NCBI GenBank assembly: GCA_035642125.1
Contig: DASQSZ010000328.1
Span: 1 to 64,000, forward strand
Length of the DNA stretch: 64,000 nt
Direction of reading: 5' to 3'
Origin: CALAED01 sp937891035
Lineage (GTDB): Bacteria > Actinomycetota > Actinomycetes > Streptosporangiales > Streptosporangiaceae
Shown piece after piece: positions 17,004 through 25,635 of this stretch. The notes under the pieces were generated by a model, which was not told where the DNA came from, did not search any database, and saw only the letters and a program-made list of their open reading frames with translations. Numbering within the stretch: position 1 is the stretch's first letter; every line of letters begins with the position of its first letter. The position numbers and the translations under genes are program-made.

Positions 17004-18676
17004 CGGTGCGCTTCCGCTTTCGTCGTCACGGGCTCGGGCAGCGTGAACCGCGCCGGTTCCAGATCGGGCATGGCGCGCACATAGTCCTCGAACGCGGCCG
17101 TGGCGATCACGTTCGCCTCGCCCTGTCCCTCCGTCCGCATCACCTGCTGGGACAGGCGCAGGGACTCGGTGAGCGAGTCAACCGTCATCCCCTTGCCCAG
17201 CAGGTAGGGGATGGACCAGAAGTCGAAATCGTAGAGCGGCAGCCACGTCGCCGACCGCACGGTGGCGAACAGGTCGTCGCAGTGCGCCGCCGCCTCCTGC
17301 GAGGTCATGGTGTCGTGCCGCCACCGGTAGGCGCGGCCCTCAATGCCGAACTCGTCCTTCTGCCGGTAGATCGGGGACCGGGGGTTGGCCCACCACGCCT
17401 GGGCGCGCCAAAACGTCGGCCGCGTCTCCTCCAGGAAGTCCTTCGTCCGCTGCACGCTCTCGGTTGTCTCACCGGGGAAGCCGACGATGATGGAGGCGAA
17501 CGTGGCGATGTCGCGCTCGTTGAGCTCGCGCAACCCCGCCCGGTACTGGTCGTCTTGGGCGAGCTTCTTCATGTTCTCCAGCACGGTCGGGTCGGCCGAC
17601 TCGATGCCGAGGAACACGCCCGCGCAGCCGCTTTCCGCCGCCAGGTCGAACGTCCTGGGGTCGCGGGCCGACGAGCAGCGCAGATAGGAGTACCAGGACA
17701 GTCCGAGGTCGGCCTCGATCATCATCTCGCACAGCGCCAAGAATCGCTTGGGCGGCACGTTGAACGTGTCGTCGACGAACACGACATTGCGCACACCCTG
17801 TTCGGCGAGCTGCAGCAGCTCCCGCCGCACGGTGTCGACTCCGGCCAGCGCCAACGTGCCCGCGCGAGACGGGTAGTCGCAGAATGTGCACTTGAACGCG
17901 CAGCTGCGGGCGGTGCGCAGCTGCGCCGTCGCGCCAAGGCCGACGTCGCGGAACAGCGACCAGTCGATCGAGCACGCGTCCAGGTTGTTGTTCTCCGGCC
18001 GCCGCGACGTCAGCCCCCAGTCGCCGCGCGATTCGCGCCGGATCAGCAGGTTCGGGACGGCGCTGAAGTCTTCCGAAGCGCGCGTGGCATGGCAGATCTC
18101 GGCGAGCGTGTGCTCGCCCTGCGACTCCCACACGTAGGCGTCGGCGTCCATGAGGTCGAGCAAGTCGCTCATGTCCTCGTCGACGAGATTGAGTTGGACG
18201 TGGTCCTGCGCGAGGTTGTCCACCAGCGGGCCGCCGATCACGACGCGGCTCGTCGGGCTCAGCTCACGCACCAGTTCCACGATCGGCAGGACAGGCGAGA
18301 CGCTGACGTAGAACGTGGTGGTGATGGCGACGACCCGAGGCTTTTCCGCCAGTGCGGCGCGCAGCTCGTCGTGCTGCCCGGTCACCGAGAACACGGCCGC
18401 CGCGGCGAGACCCCGCCGCCGCAGGTAGCTCGTCAGGTACAGGCAGGCCAGGTTCAGCACCTCCGACGGGTGGTAGCGGTCGGCGCGCCCGCTGGCCTGC
18501 GCGCGCAGCGAGCTGAACGCGGCGAGCCACGGCTGATCGCGCCCGCCGACGCGTAGCCGTTCCCGGGAGTAAATCTGCCGTTCCGGCGAGGCGCGCCCGG
18601 CGCGCTCGCACACCGAGGCGTACTCGGCGAAGTCGCCCTCGTTATAGCCGACGACCAGGCAGTCCAGAATGCTCAT
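17000..18676 (-). CDS. B12-binding radical SAM enzyme, PhpK/BcpD-like
   Basis: The product is 558 residues. The N-terminus DCLVVGYNEGDFAEY and HPSEVLNLACLYLTSYLRRRGL match the PhpK family. A cobalamin-binding-like domain follows (VVAITTTFYVSVSP, VVIGGPLVDN), then the radical SAM domain with CAFKCTFC (Cys 259, 263, 266) and VFLGIESADP, IIVGFPGET. PhpK itself methylates phosphorus in phosphinothricin biosynthesis, but close relatives occur in peptide clusters without phosphonate genes, where C-methylation of unactivated carbon is expected. No phosphonate genes are seen here, so C-methylation is the better guess. It overlaps its neighbours on both sides by four bases. Confidence 0.88.
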   Translation of the reverse strand: MSILDCLVVGYNEGDFAEYASVCERAGRASPERQIYSRERLRVGGRDQPWLAAFSSLRAQASGRADRYHPSEVLNLACLYLTSYLRRRGLAAAAVFSVTGQHDELRAALAEKPRVVAITTTFYVSVSPVLPIVELVRELSPTSRVVIGGPLVDNLAQDHVQLNLVDEDMSDLLDLMDADAYVWESQGEHTLAEICHATRASEDFSAVPNLLIRRESRGDWGLTSRRPENNNLDACSIDWSLFRDVGLGATAQLRTARSCAFKCTFCDYPSRAGTLALAGVDTVRRELLQLAEQGVRNVVFVDDTFNVPPKRFLALCEMMIEADLGLSWYSYLRCSSARDPRTFDLAAESGCAGVFLGIESADPTVLENMKKLAQDDQYRAGLRELNERDIATFASIIVGFPGETTESVQRTKDFLEETRPTFWRAQAWWANPRSPIYRQKDEFGIEGRAYRWRHDTMTSQEAAAHCDDLFATVRSATWLPLYDFDFWSIPYLLGKGMTVDSLTESLRLSQQVMRTEGQGEANVIATAAFEDYVRAMPDLEPARFTLPEPVTTKAEAHR

Positions 18677-20427
18677 CGGGCCTTCACTCCCGGCCCGATG
18701 ATGGCGCGGCAGTCGGCCAGCGCCACCGGCTCGCCCATCGCCACGACGACGTTCCGCGACCCGGTAAACGCGTCACGCCCATGGGAGGACAGCAGGTTGT
18801 CCACCAGCAACAGGTCGCCCGGCCGCCACTCGCGGCGGCGGGTCGCATCGTCGTAGGCGCGGTTGATCGCGTCCGCTTCGTCACGTGGCAGCGCCGTCCC
18901 GTCGCCGTAGGCGGTGTTGAACGGTAGCCGGTCCGCGCCGAACTCATCGACCAGGATCTGCCGGATATCGGGTTCCAGGGACCACTGGCTCCAGAACGCG
19001 GCGTGGTTGAACCACACCCGCTCGCCGGTCACCGGGTGTTCCAGGATGCCGGGGCGCACCTGCTCGGTGCGCAGCTCGTCGTTCACCCAGCACCAGTCGA
19101 TGGCATTGTCCGCACAGTACGCCTCGACCTGGGCGGGGTCGGTGGTGTTGAACGCGACCTGCCAGGACAGGCCGACGGTGTCGTGGTAGGTGCGCAGGAG
19201 CCGCCACCCCACGTCCGCCATGTGCCGCACGATGGCGTCAGGCAGCCCCGCCAGCACTCGCCGCACGTCCGCCACGGTCGTCGCGCCACCGGAGTCGGCG
19301 GCGGTCAGGCAGCCGAACAGCAGCTTGCCGGGGAACGTCAGCGTGTAGCTGTTCTCGTTGTGCTGCCTGATCGGCTGGCTCGGCGGCAGATCCGTCGAGG
19401 AGTAGACACCCGCTCCGAAGTCGGTGCGCGGCGTGGCCTTCTCGCGGTACTCGGCGCGCCTTTGGAACAGCAGGTCACGGATCGCGGCGAAGTCCGCCCT
19501 GTCGCGTACGCCGGCGCGCGCGAAATACAGCGCACCGTGTTCGGTCAGCGCAAGATCCACGGCTTCGCGGTGGGCCCCGAACCAGTCGAGCGGGTCCGCA
19601 CCCGCGAGGTCCACGGTCGGCGGCTCGACGCCCCCGGTGCGTACTCGTAGTCCGCCGGCCATGTTTCGTCGGCCCCCTTGATCGGTCGACCGGAGCGCCG
19701 ATGCCACGGCGCGCGGGTCGTCCAGGTAGTAGAAGTGGCCGCCGGGCACGGTCGTCGCGCCCCGCCACCGGTCGGTGAGCCGCTGCCACGCGTGCAGCGT
19801 GTCCGCCGGCGCGACCTCGTCCCCGTCGCCGCCGATGGCGGCCAAGGGCACGGCGACCGGTACGACGGACGAGTGCTCGTAACGGTGGGCCAGGTCGAAG
19901 TCGCTGCGGATGGCGGGCAGCGCGAGTGCCAGCAGCTCGGGGTTGGCCAGAACCTCCGGCGGCATCCCGTCGCGCCGGGCGAGCACAGCGGTGAACTCCG
20001 CGTCGTCCAGCAGGTGTTCCGCGCCCACGAGCGAGTCCGAGCCCGGGGCGCGGGCGGCGGAAACGACGACGCGGGTGGGCGCACGGCCCACGTCGTGCAG
20101 GCGGCGCGCCGTTTCCAGGGCGACGTACGCGCCAAAGCTGTGTCCGAACAGGACGGTCGGGCCGGGCAGACCGGCGATCGCGGCCGCCGCGCCGTCGGCG
20201 TAGTCCCGCAGTGCTGTCCCAGGCGCTTCCCGAAACCGCGGGCCGCGTCCCGGGTACTGCACGCCCCAAAAGTCCCAGCCGTCAGGGATGGCCGGACTCA
20301 GCGCCACCGCCGCGGTCGCGCTGCCGCCGGCGTAGGGGAAGAACACGACCGCTCCAAGGCCGGTCGCCCGATCCCCCGGCACCCGGCGCAGCCACCGGTT
20401 CGCCGACCTGTCGGCTAAGGCCGTCAT
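18673..20427 (-). CDS. Thioesterase fused to SyrP-like Fe/2OG hydroxylase
   Basis: The product is 584 residues in two complete halves. Residues 1-255 form a type II thioesterase (FFPYAGGS, VQYPGRGPRF, LFGHSFGAYVALE, PGGHFYYLDD). Residues 256-584 form a TauD/SyrP-like dioxygenase with the iron ligands in RQHNENSYTLTFP, then GGATTVADVRRVL, and the distal His in LLVDNLLSSHGRDAF. SyrP hydroxylates the beta carbon of a carrier-bound amino acid, so this half probably hydroxylates one of the NRPS residues. There is no linker: an internal ATG at 19662 with AAGGGGG ten bases before it marks where a separate gene would start. Either the protein is a true fusion or the two halves are also made separately. 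Confidence 0.85.
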   Translation of the reverse strand: MTALADRSANRWLRRVPGDRATGLGAVVFFPYAGGSATAAVALSPAIPDGWDFWGVQYPGRGPRFREAPGTALRDYADGAAAAIAGLPGPTVLFGHSFGAYVALETARRLHDVGRAPTRVVVSAARAPGSDSLVGAEHLLDDAEFTAVLARRDGMPPEVLANPELLALALPAIRSDFDLAHRYEHSSVVPVAVPLAAIGGDGDEVAPADTLHAWQRLTDRWRGATTVPGGHFYYLDDPRAVASALRSTDQGGRRNMAGGLRVRTGGVEPPTVDLAGADPLDWFGAHREAVDLALTEHGALYFARAGVRDRADFAAIRDLLFQRRAEYREKATPRTDFGAGVYSSTDLPPSQPIRQHNENSYTLTFPGKLLFGCLTAADSGGATTVADVRRVLAGLPDAIVRHMADVGWRLLRTYHDTVGLSWQVAFNTTDPAQVEAYCADNAIDWCWVNDELRTEQVRPGILEHPVTGERVWFNHAAFWSQWSLEPDIRQILVDEFGADRLPFNTAYGDGTALPRDEADAINRAYDDATRRREWRPGDLLLVDNLLSSHGRDAFTGSRNVVVAMGEPVALADCRAIIGPGVKAR

Positions 20428-20618
20428 GAAGCGGTCGTCCCGCTACGCAAGCTCAGCGGCGTCATGTCGGTCCACGCCTGATCAACGAACGCAACACACT
20501 CGTCCTCGGTGCCGGTGAACCCCGCCTCCCGCCAGCCACCCGGCACTGGTAGCTCGGCCGGAAACAGCCCGTACTGCTCCTCGTGGTTGACCAGCACCCG
20601 GAACGTCCGATCGTTCAT
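20424..20618 (-). CDS. MbtH-like protein
   Basis: The product is 64 residues. It shows the family signature: FRVLVNHEEQYGLFP, then PVPGGWREAGFTG, and VDQAWTDMTPLSLR. MbtH proteins bind adenylation domains and are often needed for their folding and activity. This one is the only copy in the window and may serve all three A domains. The start is ATG 20618, which overlaps the C-T gene's stop by four bases; the longer frame upstream belongs to a shadow of that gene. Confidence 0.95.
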   Translation of the reverse strand: MNDRTFRVLVNHEEQYGLFPAELPVPGGWREAGFTGTEDECVAFVDQAWTDMTPLSLRSGTTAS

Positions 20619-22168
20619 TCCGCCGCTCCCTTCGTCGCGAGCACAGCGGCGATCGCGCCCTGTGTCCGGAGTTTGAACACCTGCCGCACGCTCAATCCGA
20701 GCCGCGCCGCCACGCGGATCGCGCCAAGCGACCCGCCGCCGGACTCGAAGAAGTCCTCGCCCAGGTCCCGTTGGGCGACGCCGAGCACATCCGACCAGGC
20801 GCGCCGGACGGTCGCCAACGCCTCCGCCTCCCGGCCGCCCGGGCTCTCTCGCTCCGCCGCGGCGTGCGCGTCGCCGGGCTGGTCGACGATGTCGACGATG
20901 CCGGCCAGGAACGCCTGGACCCGCCGCAGCAGCCCGGTCGCGACGTCCGCGCCAACGACGGCGGCGTTGCGGCAGGCCCGCAGCCGATAGCCGTCGCCCG
21001 CGCGCACGAGGTAGACCGCGAGGTCCCGTTGGCAGTAGCGGCTTTGTAGGTCCAGCCGCCGGCACGTCAGGCCGCGCAGCGCTGGTCCCGGTCCCATCGC
21101 GGTGTTGGACGTCAACGTCACCGCCAGGTCCCCCGAGCCCACCGCCGAGACGTCCTCGAACGGCACGGCGTGGTGCTCAAGCACCCGGCCCAGGGAGCGC
21201 GCGGCCTGGGTCACGGTGTCGTCGTCGGACCACGCCGGGTCGTGGACGAGTCGCACGGGCAGCGTGTTCACGAACGGGCCCACCGCGTCGTCGGCGCCCT
21301 CTGGTCTGATCGAGACGGTGGTGCCGACGACGGTGTCCGCGGTATCGAACTCGGCCGCGACCGCACGGTGCATGGCGGCCAACAGGACGGCGAACGGCGA
21401 CCGGCCGGGTGTCGCTCCGGAGTGGAGGATCGCTTCGTACTCGGCGGTGCAGTCGACCTGCTCCCACGCGGCGGGGTAGGTCCTGTCCACTTCCGACCGC
21501 GTGTCCTTGGTAGCCGGGCAGCCATCGAGTTCGGCCCGCCAAAACGCCGCGGCGCGGGCTACGTCCCCGGCCGGCGCGGTGCCGCATAGGTCGATGAACT
21601 GCGGCGCGGGCGGTGCGTCGTACGGTGTACCGCCGGACAGGGCGTCGTAGGCGGCGGACAGGTCGGCCTCGATGACGGCCATGGACGCCGCGTCGTTGAC
21701 GGCGTGGTGGACCTGGAGCACGAGGACGTGCTCAGTGGCCGACCGGATGACCAGTTCGGCGCGCAGCACGGGGCCGCGGGCCAGATCCAGCCGTTCGGGT
21801 GGCCGGTCGGCCAGCACCTGCTCGATTGGCCGGTGCAGCGTGCTGCGGCTCAGGTCGGTGACGGCCAAATCGAGCGGCGCGTCGCCGACGACCTGCCATA
21901 GCACGTCGCCGCGCAGCTCGAATCGGGTGCGCAGGGCGGTGTGCCGGTCGACGACGGCTTCGGCGGCGGCGACCAGGGCGTCGCGGTCGAGCGGGCCGGA
22001 CAGGTGGTAGGCGTGTGTCACGGTGTAGCCGTTGCGGTGCGCGGACAGCGAGTCCACCAGCCACAAGCCGCGTTGCGCCGCCGTCGCCGGAGCTTCGCCA
22101 CCTGGTGGCCGCAACGGCCCGGACGTCTTATCGGCGTAGTCGCGCAGCGCGCGGAACCCGGTGCTCAC
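20615..22168 (-). CDS. NRPS C-T didomain protein without A domain
   Basis: The product is 517 residues. A condensation domain carries HHAVNDA at 154-160, keeping the catalytic second His and the Asp but with Ala for the final Gly. A carrier domain follows with FFESGGGSLGA, which keeps the modified Ser but departs from the usual LGGHSL. There is no adenylation domain, so the carrier must be loaded by another protein's A domain, or the C domain works in chain release or transfer. GTG 22168 overlaps the upstream NRPS stop (GTGA). The frame upstream of this GTG is open but reads as arginine-rich shadow. Confidence 0.88.
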   Translation of the reverse strand: MSTGFRALRDYADKTSGPLRPPGGEAPATAAQRGLWLVDSLSAHRNGYTVTHAYHLSGPLDRDALVAAAEAVVDRHTALRTRFELRGDVLWQVVGDAPLDLAVTDLSRSTLHRPIEQVLADRPPERLDLARGPVLRAELVIRSATEHVLVLQVHHAVNDAASMAVIEADLSAAYDALSGGTPYDAPPAPQFIDLCGTAPAGDVARAAAFWRAELDGCPATKDTRSEVDRTYPAAWEQVDCTAEYEAILHSGATPGRSPFAVLLAAMHRAVAAEFDTADTVVGTTVSIRPEGADDAVGPFVNTLPVRLVHDPAWSDDDTVTQAARSLGRVLEHHAVPFEDVSAVGSGDLAVTLTSNTAMGPGPALRGLTCRRLDLQSRYCQRDLAVYLVRAGDGYRLRACRNAAVVGADVATGLLRRVQAFLAGIVDIVDQPGDAHAAAERESPGGREAEALATVRRAWSDVLGVAQRDLGEDFFESGGGSLGAIRVAARLGLSVRQVFKLRTQGAIAAVLATKGAAE

Positions 22169-25100
22169 GGCGTCACCCCTTGCGCGGCGCGGGCGGCGGT
22201 GCGGGCGGCGACCCGGGCTTCGATGTCGGCGCGGAAGTCTCTCAGAATCGGAACCTGGAACATGGTCACCAACGGCACGTGCACGTCCAGCTGCTCCCCG
22301 ATCCGGGCGCACAAGCGGGCCGCGATGAGGGAGTCGCCGCCAAGTTCGAAGAAGTCCGCGTCGTCGTTCACGTGCGGCAGACCCAGCGCGTCGCACCACA
22401 GCCCCGCGATCACGTCCGCCCGGCCCGAGCCGGGCTCGTGGACGGCGGACACGGCCTGTGCTTCGGCGCGGGCGGTCAACGCGCGCCGATCCGCTTTGCC
22501 ATTGACCGAGATCGGCAGGCTGTCCAGGTGCGTGAACGTCGCGGGCAGCGCCGCCGACGACAGCCGGCCGCGTAGGTGTTTCCGCAGGTCGCGGGTCGGT
22601 GTGGGGACGCCGGTGTAGAACACGTGCAGCGCCGGCTTTCCGGTCACGACGCACACCGCCGACCGCACCGCCGAATGCGTCTCGACGGCCGTCTCGACCT
22701 CACCGATCTCGATGCGGACACCGCGGATCTTCACCTGGTCGTCCCGCCGGCCCCGGTACATCACGACGCCGTCGGGTTCCAGCCACGCGTAGTCACCCGT
22801 TGCGTACATCCGGCCGCCTGGCTTGCCGTATGGGTCGGGCACGAACACCCGGGCCGTCTCGCCGGGCGCGCCGACGTAGCCGTTGGCCTCCCGGCCGCCG
22901 CCAATGTAGATCTGCCCGACGCCGCCGGGGCGGAGCGGGCGCAGCCATTCGTCGAGCAGGTACACCGTGGCGTTGGGCAGGACGGTGCCAATGTGCGGGC
23001 GTGCGTCGAGCAACGCGCCGGCGGTGGCCGTGACGCCGCCCTCGGTGGGGCCGTAGACGTTGACGATCGGGCACGGCGCGGCTGGCGGGTGGCCGGTCAT
23101 CGCCTCGGCCCCCGTCTGCAGCAGCCGGTACGTCGGGTGCGTCGCCGGGGCCTCGATCATCGCCTGCATCAACAGTGACGTGGTGAGCAGCGTGACGGTG
23201 ACGCCCTCATCGGCGGCCCACCGCCACACCCGCACCGGGTCGTTCTTCACCTCGTCGGGCATGAGCGCCAGTCGGCCGCCGACGGCGAGCACCGGCAGCC
23301 ACTCCCACAGCGACGCGTCGAACCCGGCCGAACAATGCGCGGACACCACGTCGTCGCCGGTCAGGTCGCCCGCGGCGATGCCGTCGGCGATTGTCCCGGC
23401 CAGGGTGTCGTGGTGCACCTCCACGGCCTTGGGCCGCCCGGTCGAACCGGAGGTGTGGATGACGTAGGCCGGTCCGGTGAGACGCGTGGGCCACGGTGTC
23501 GCGCCGCCCGTGGCGGGCGGAGTGGGGGCGAGCTCGAGTACGGGCCCGTCGCCGGCCAGCGCGCGATGCGCGGCCTCCGTCACGACTAGGGCGTGCGGGG
23601 TGTGCGCGAGGGCGGCCTTGGTACGGCCCACGCTCGTCGGATCGCACGGCATGTAGACGGCGCCCGCCGCCATGATCCCGACAGCCGCCGCGACCTGCCA
23701 TGGCGCGCGGCCCAGCACCACGGCGACCCGGTCGCGCGGGCCGACCCCCCGTTCGGTCAGCCGATCCGCCAGCCATCGGCTCGCGTCGGCGAGCTGCCGG
23801 TAGGTCCACACCTCGCCGTCGCACGACACCGCCGGCCGGTCCCCGCGTTGGGCGAACAACCGGGGCAAATCTACGACCGGACGGGGCTCGGCTGACGGCG
23901 AGCGGCGAGGCACGGACGCGGCGGCGGGGCGTTCGACCAGGGTCAGCAACGCATCGTCCGGGCGGGTCAAGCAGCGGGTGGCGGCGTCGCGGAGTTCGTC
24001 GCGGAACGCGGCAAGCGCGTCGTCGGTCCAGCGGCCCGCATCGGCGAGCAGCATCAACCCGGTCTGGCCTGACTCGATGCGCAGTACCAAATCGAAATGC
24101 GCCCTAGCGCCCACGACGTCGTGCACGCGCGTCGCCATGACGTCATGCCACGTTGTGGCGGCCACGGCATCGGCCTGTGCGGGCACGACGGCGAACCGGA
24201 CGTCCACCCCGGTCCGCGCGGTAATCAGATCGAACTGGACAGCGTGGTCAACGGCATCGAAGAACCGGTCGGACAAGCGGTCCACGAGGTCGGCGAAGCT
24301 GAGCCGTTCGTCCACCTCGCACCCGATCGGCAGCACGGTCGCGAAGCAGCCGACCGAGTTCTCGCTGTCCTCGGTGCGGCCGAGCACGGGCATCGCGACG
24401 AGCGGCCCGGGGTGCCCGAACCAGCGGGACAGCACCAACTCGTAGAGGGCGAGGACACCGACCAGCGGGCTGGTCGCGGCGCGGTCGGCCACGGCGGCGA
24501 GCGCGGCCCGGTCGGCGTCGCCGAAGTCGAACCCGGCGCGCCGCACGCCCATGTCCCCGGTCTGGGCGACCTGTGCGACCTGGTCATGGTGGTCCTGCGC
24601 CGCCAGGATGTCCTGCCAGTAGTCCACATGCGCCTGGTGGGCGTCGGTGGTCTCGGCCGCGGCAGACCGCGCGAGCAGGTCGAGGTAGTGCGACTCGGCC
24701 TCGTCGTCGGGCGCGGGCGGCGGCCCCCCGGCGGCCCGGGCGGCGTAGGCGTCGCCGAGGTCGCGGGCCACGAGGTCCAGCGACCAGCCGTCCACCACGA
24801 GGTGGTGGAATGCCCACGCGAACACCCACTCGTCCGGCTCGGGCAGCGGCGCGAGCGCGGCGGCCGACAGTGGAGAGTTCAGCAGCGTCAATGGCTCGCC
24901 GAGCAAGCGTTCGGCGAACTCCTCGGCGGTCCCGGTGAGCGGCGGGCGCACCGACCAGGCGAACGCGGCGGCCGGGTCGTACGACAACAGCTGCTCGGGG
25001 AGCCCGGTGCCGACGTCGGTCAGGCGGGTGCGCAGCGCCGGGTGGCGCGCGACGACGTCCGTGCAGGCCAGGCGGACCAGCTCCGGGAGCACCGGCCCGG

Positions 25101-25227
25101 ACAGCCGCAGCACCAGCGCGGACAGCAGCGTGGAGTCCCGGTCCGCTGCGCCGCGCTTGGCAAGTTCCAGCCAGAGCCTGCGTTGCGGCGGGGACATCCG
25201 GACCCGCAGCTCTGGCCCAGCGGTCAC
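22165..25227 (-). CDS. NRPS single module, C-A-T (unassigned code)
   Basis: The product is 1020 residues and the first gene of the operon. The condensation domain has HHLVVDG at 141-147. The adenylation domain has HTSGSTGRPKAVEV (A3, with Ala in place of Gly), FDASLWEWLP, NVYGPTE, RMYATGDYAWL and VNGKADRRAL. The carrier has FFELGGDSLIAA. Hand alignment gives the pocket code DAWLLTVVTK, which I cannot match to a proteinogenic amino acid and which may fit an unusual hydrophobic one. The start is GTG 25227 with no clear Shine-Dalgarno; ATG 25197 is the alternative. As operon leader starting with a C domain, it could condense an acyl starter. Confidence 0.92.
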   Translation of the reverse strand: MTAGPELRVRMSPPQRRLWLELAKRGAADRDSTLLSALVLRLSGPVLPELVRLACTDVVARHPALRTRLTDVGTGLPEQLLSYDPAAAFAWSVRPPLTGTAEEFAERLLGEPLTLLNSPLSAAALAPLPEPDEWVFAWAFHHLVVDGWSLDLVARDLGDAYAARAAGGPPPAPDDEAESHYLDLLARSAAAETTDAHQAHVDYWQDILAAQDHHDQVAQVAQTGDMGVRRAGFDFGDADRAALAAVADRAATSPLVGVLALYELVLSRWFGHPGPLVAMPVLGRTEDSENSVGCFATVLPIGCEVDERLSFADLVDRLSDRFFDAVDHAVQFDLITARTGVDVRFAVVPAQADAVAATTWHDVMATRVHDVVGARAHFDLVLRIESGQTGLMLLADAGRWTDDALAAFRDELRDAATRCLTRPDDALLTLVERPAAASVPRRSPSAEPRPVVDLPRLFAQRGDRPAVSCDGEVWTYRQLADASRWLADRLTERGVGPRDRVAVVLGRAPWQVAAAVGIMAAGAVYMPCDPTSVGRTKAALAHTPHALVVTEAAHRALAGDGPVLELAPTPPATGGATPWPTRLTGPAYVIHTSGSTGRPKAVEVHHDTLAGTIADGIAAGDLTGDDVVSAHCSAGFDASLWEWLPVLAVGGRLALMPDEVKNDPVRVWRWAADEGVTVTLLTTSLLMQAMIEAPATHPTYRLLQTGAEAMTGHPPAAPCPIVNVYGPTEGGVTATAGALLDARPHIGTVLPNATVYLLDEWLRPLRPGGVGQIYIGGGREANGYVGAPGETARVFVPDPYGKPGGRMYATGDYAWLEPDGVVMYRGRRDDQVKIRGVRIEIGEVETAVETHSAVRSAVCVVTGKPALHVFYTGVPTPTRDLRKHLRGRLSSAALPATFTHLDSLPISVNGKADRRALTARAEAQAVSAVHEPGSGRADVIAGLWCDALGLPHVNDDADFFELGGDSLIAARLCARIGEQLDVHVPLVTMFQVPILRDFRADIEARVAARTAARAAQGVTP

Positions 25228-25635
25228 GAACGCACCGCCGTGCGGAATTCATCAGAAAAGATCAGCATGCTGCCCCCAAGGCGATGCGACGCCAACACGG
25301 TGAATAAATAACGAGACGCCTTGTTTGCGCGGTCTCTTCAAACCCCACGTTTCAACGGGGACGCCCATCCCCGGGTTCGGTTTATAACTCACCTCGTAAT
25401 CACTTGTCAATATATTAGTGATCATCATCTCCTCGGCCCCACGGAGTTTGATCTTTCCGAACTGGACACAGTTGACGCGACTGGACCAATCTGCTTACCT
25501 GGAGCGGGAGTCGGACGGCGAGAGTATCGCCGGACCGACGAAATGGGGGCTATTCAATCCGGCTCATTTTTTGGGTCCATTGACGGTTCAACCTCGGGGG
25601 AATGTCGAGTGGGTAGAGCGCGAGAAGACGGTCCC
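25228..25635. promoter_or_regulatory. Divergent promoter region with AT-rich inverted repeat
   Basis: This 408-base gap separates the minus-strand peptide operon from the plus-strand dehydrogenase/aldolase/hydratase cassette and should hold both promoters. The open frame that runs through it from 25321 is only an extension of the dehydrogenase. At 25375-25425 lies an AT-rich patch unusual for this window. It contains an exact inverted repeat, ATCACT at 25399-25404 and AGTGAT at 25417-25422, spaced by 12 bases, a possible repressor site. No regulator gene is adjacent. Confidence 0.5.

Noticed and set aside
22169..22654. N-terminal extension of the C-T protein
   Set aside because: It overlaps the end of the upstream NRPS gene in another frame and has no domain; GTG 22168 fits the operon's overlap pattern.
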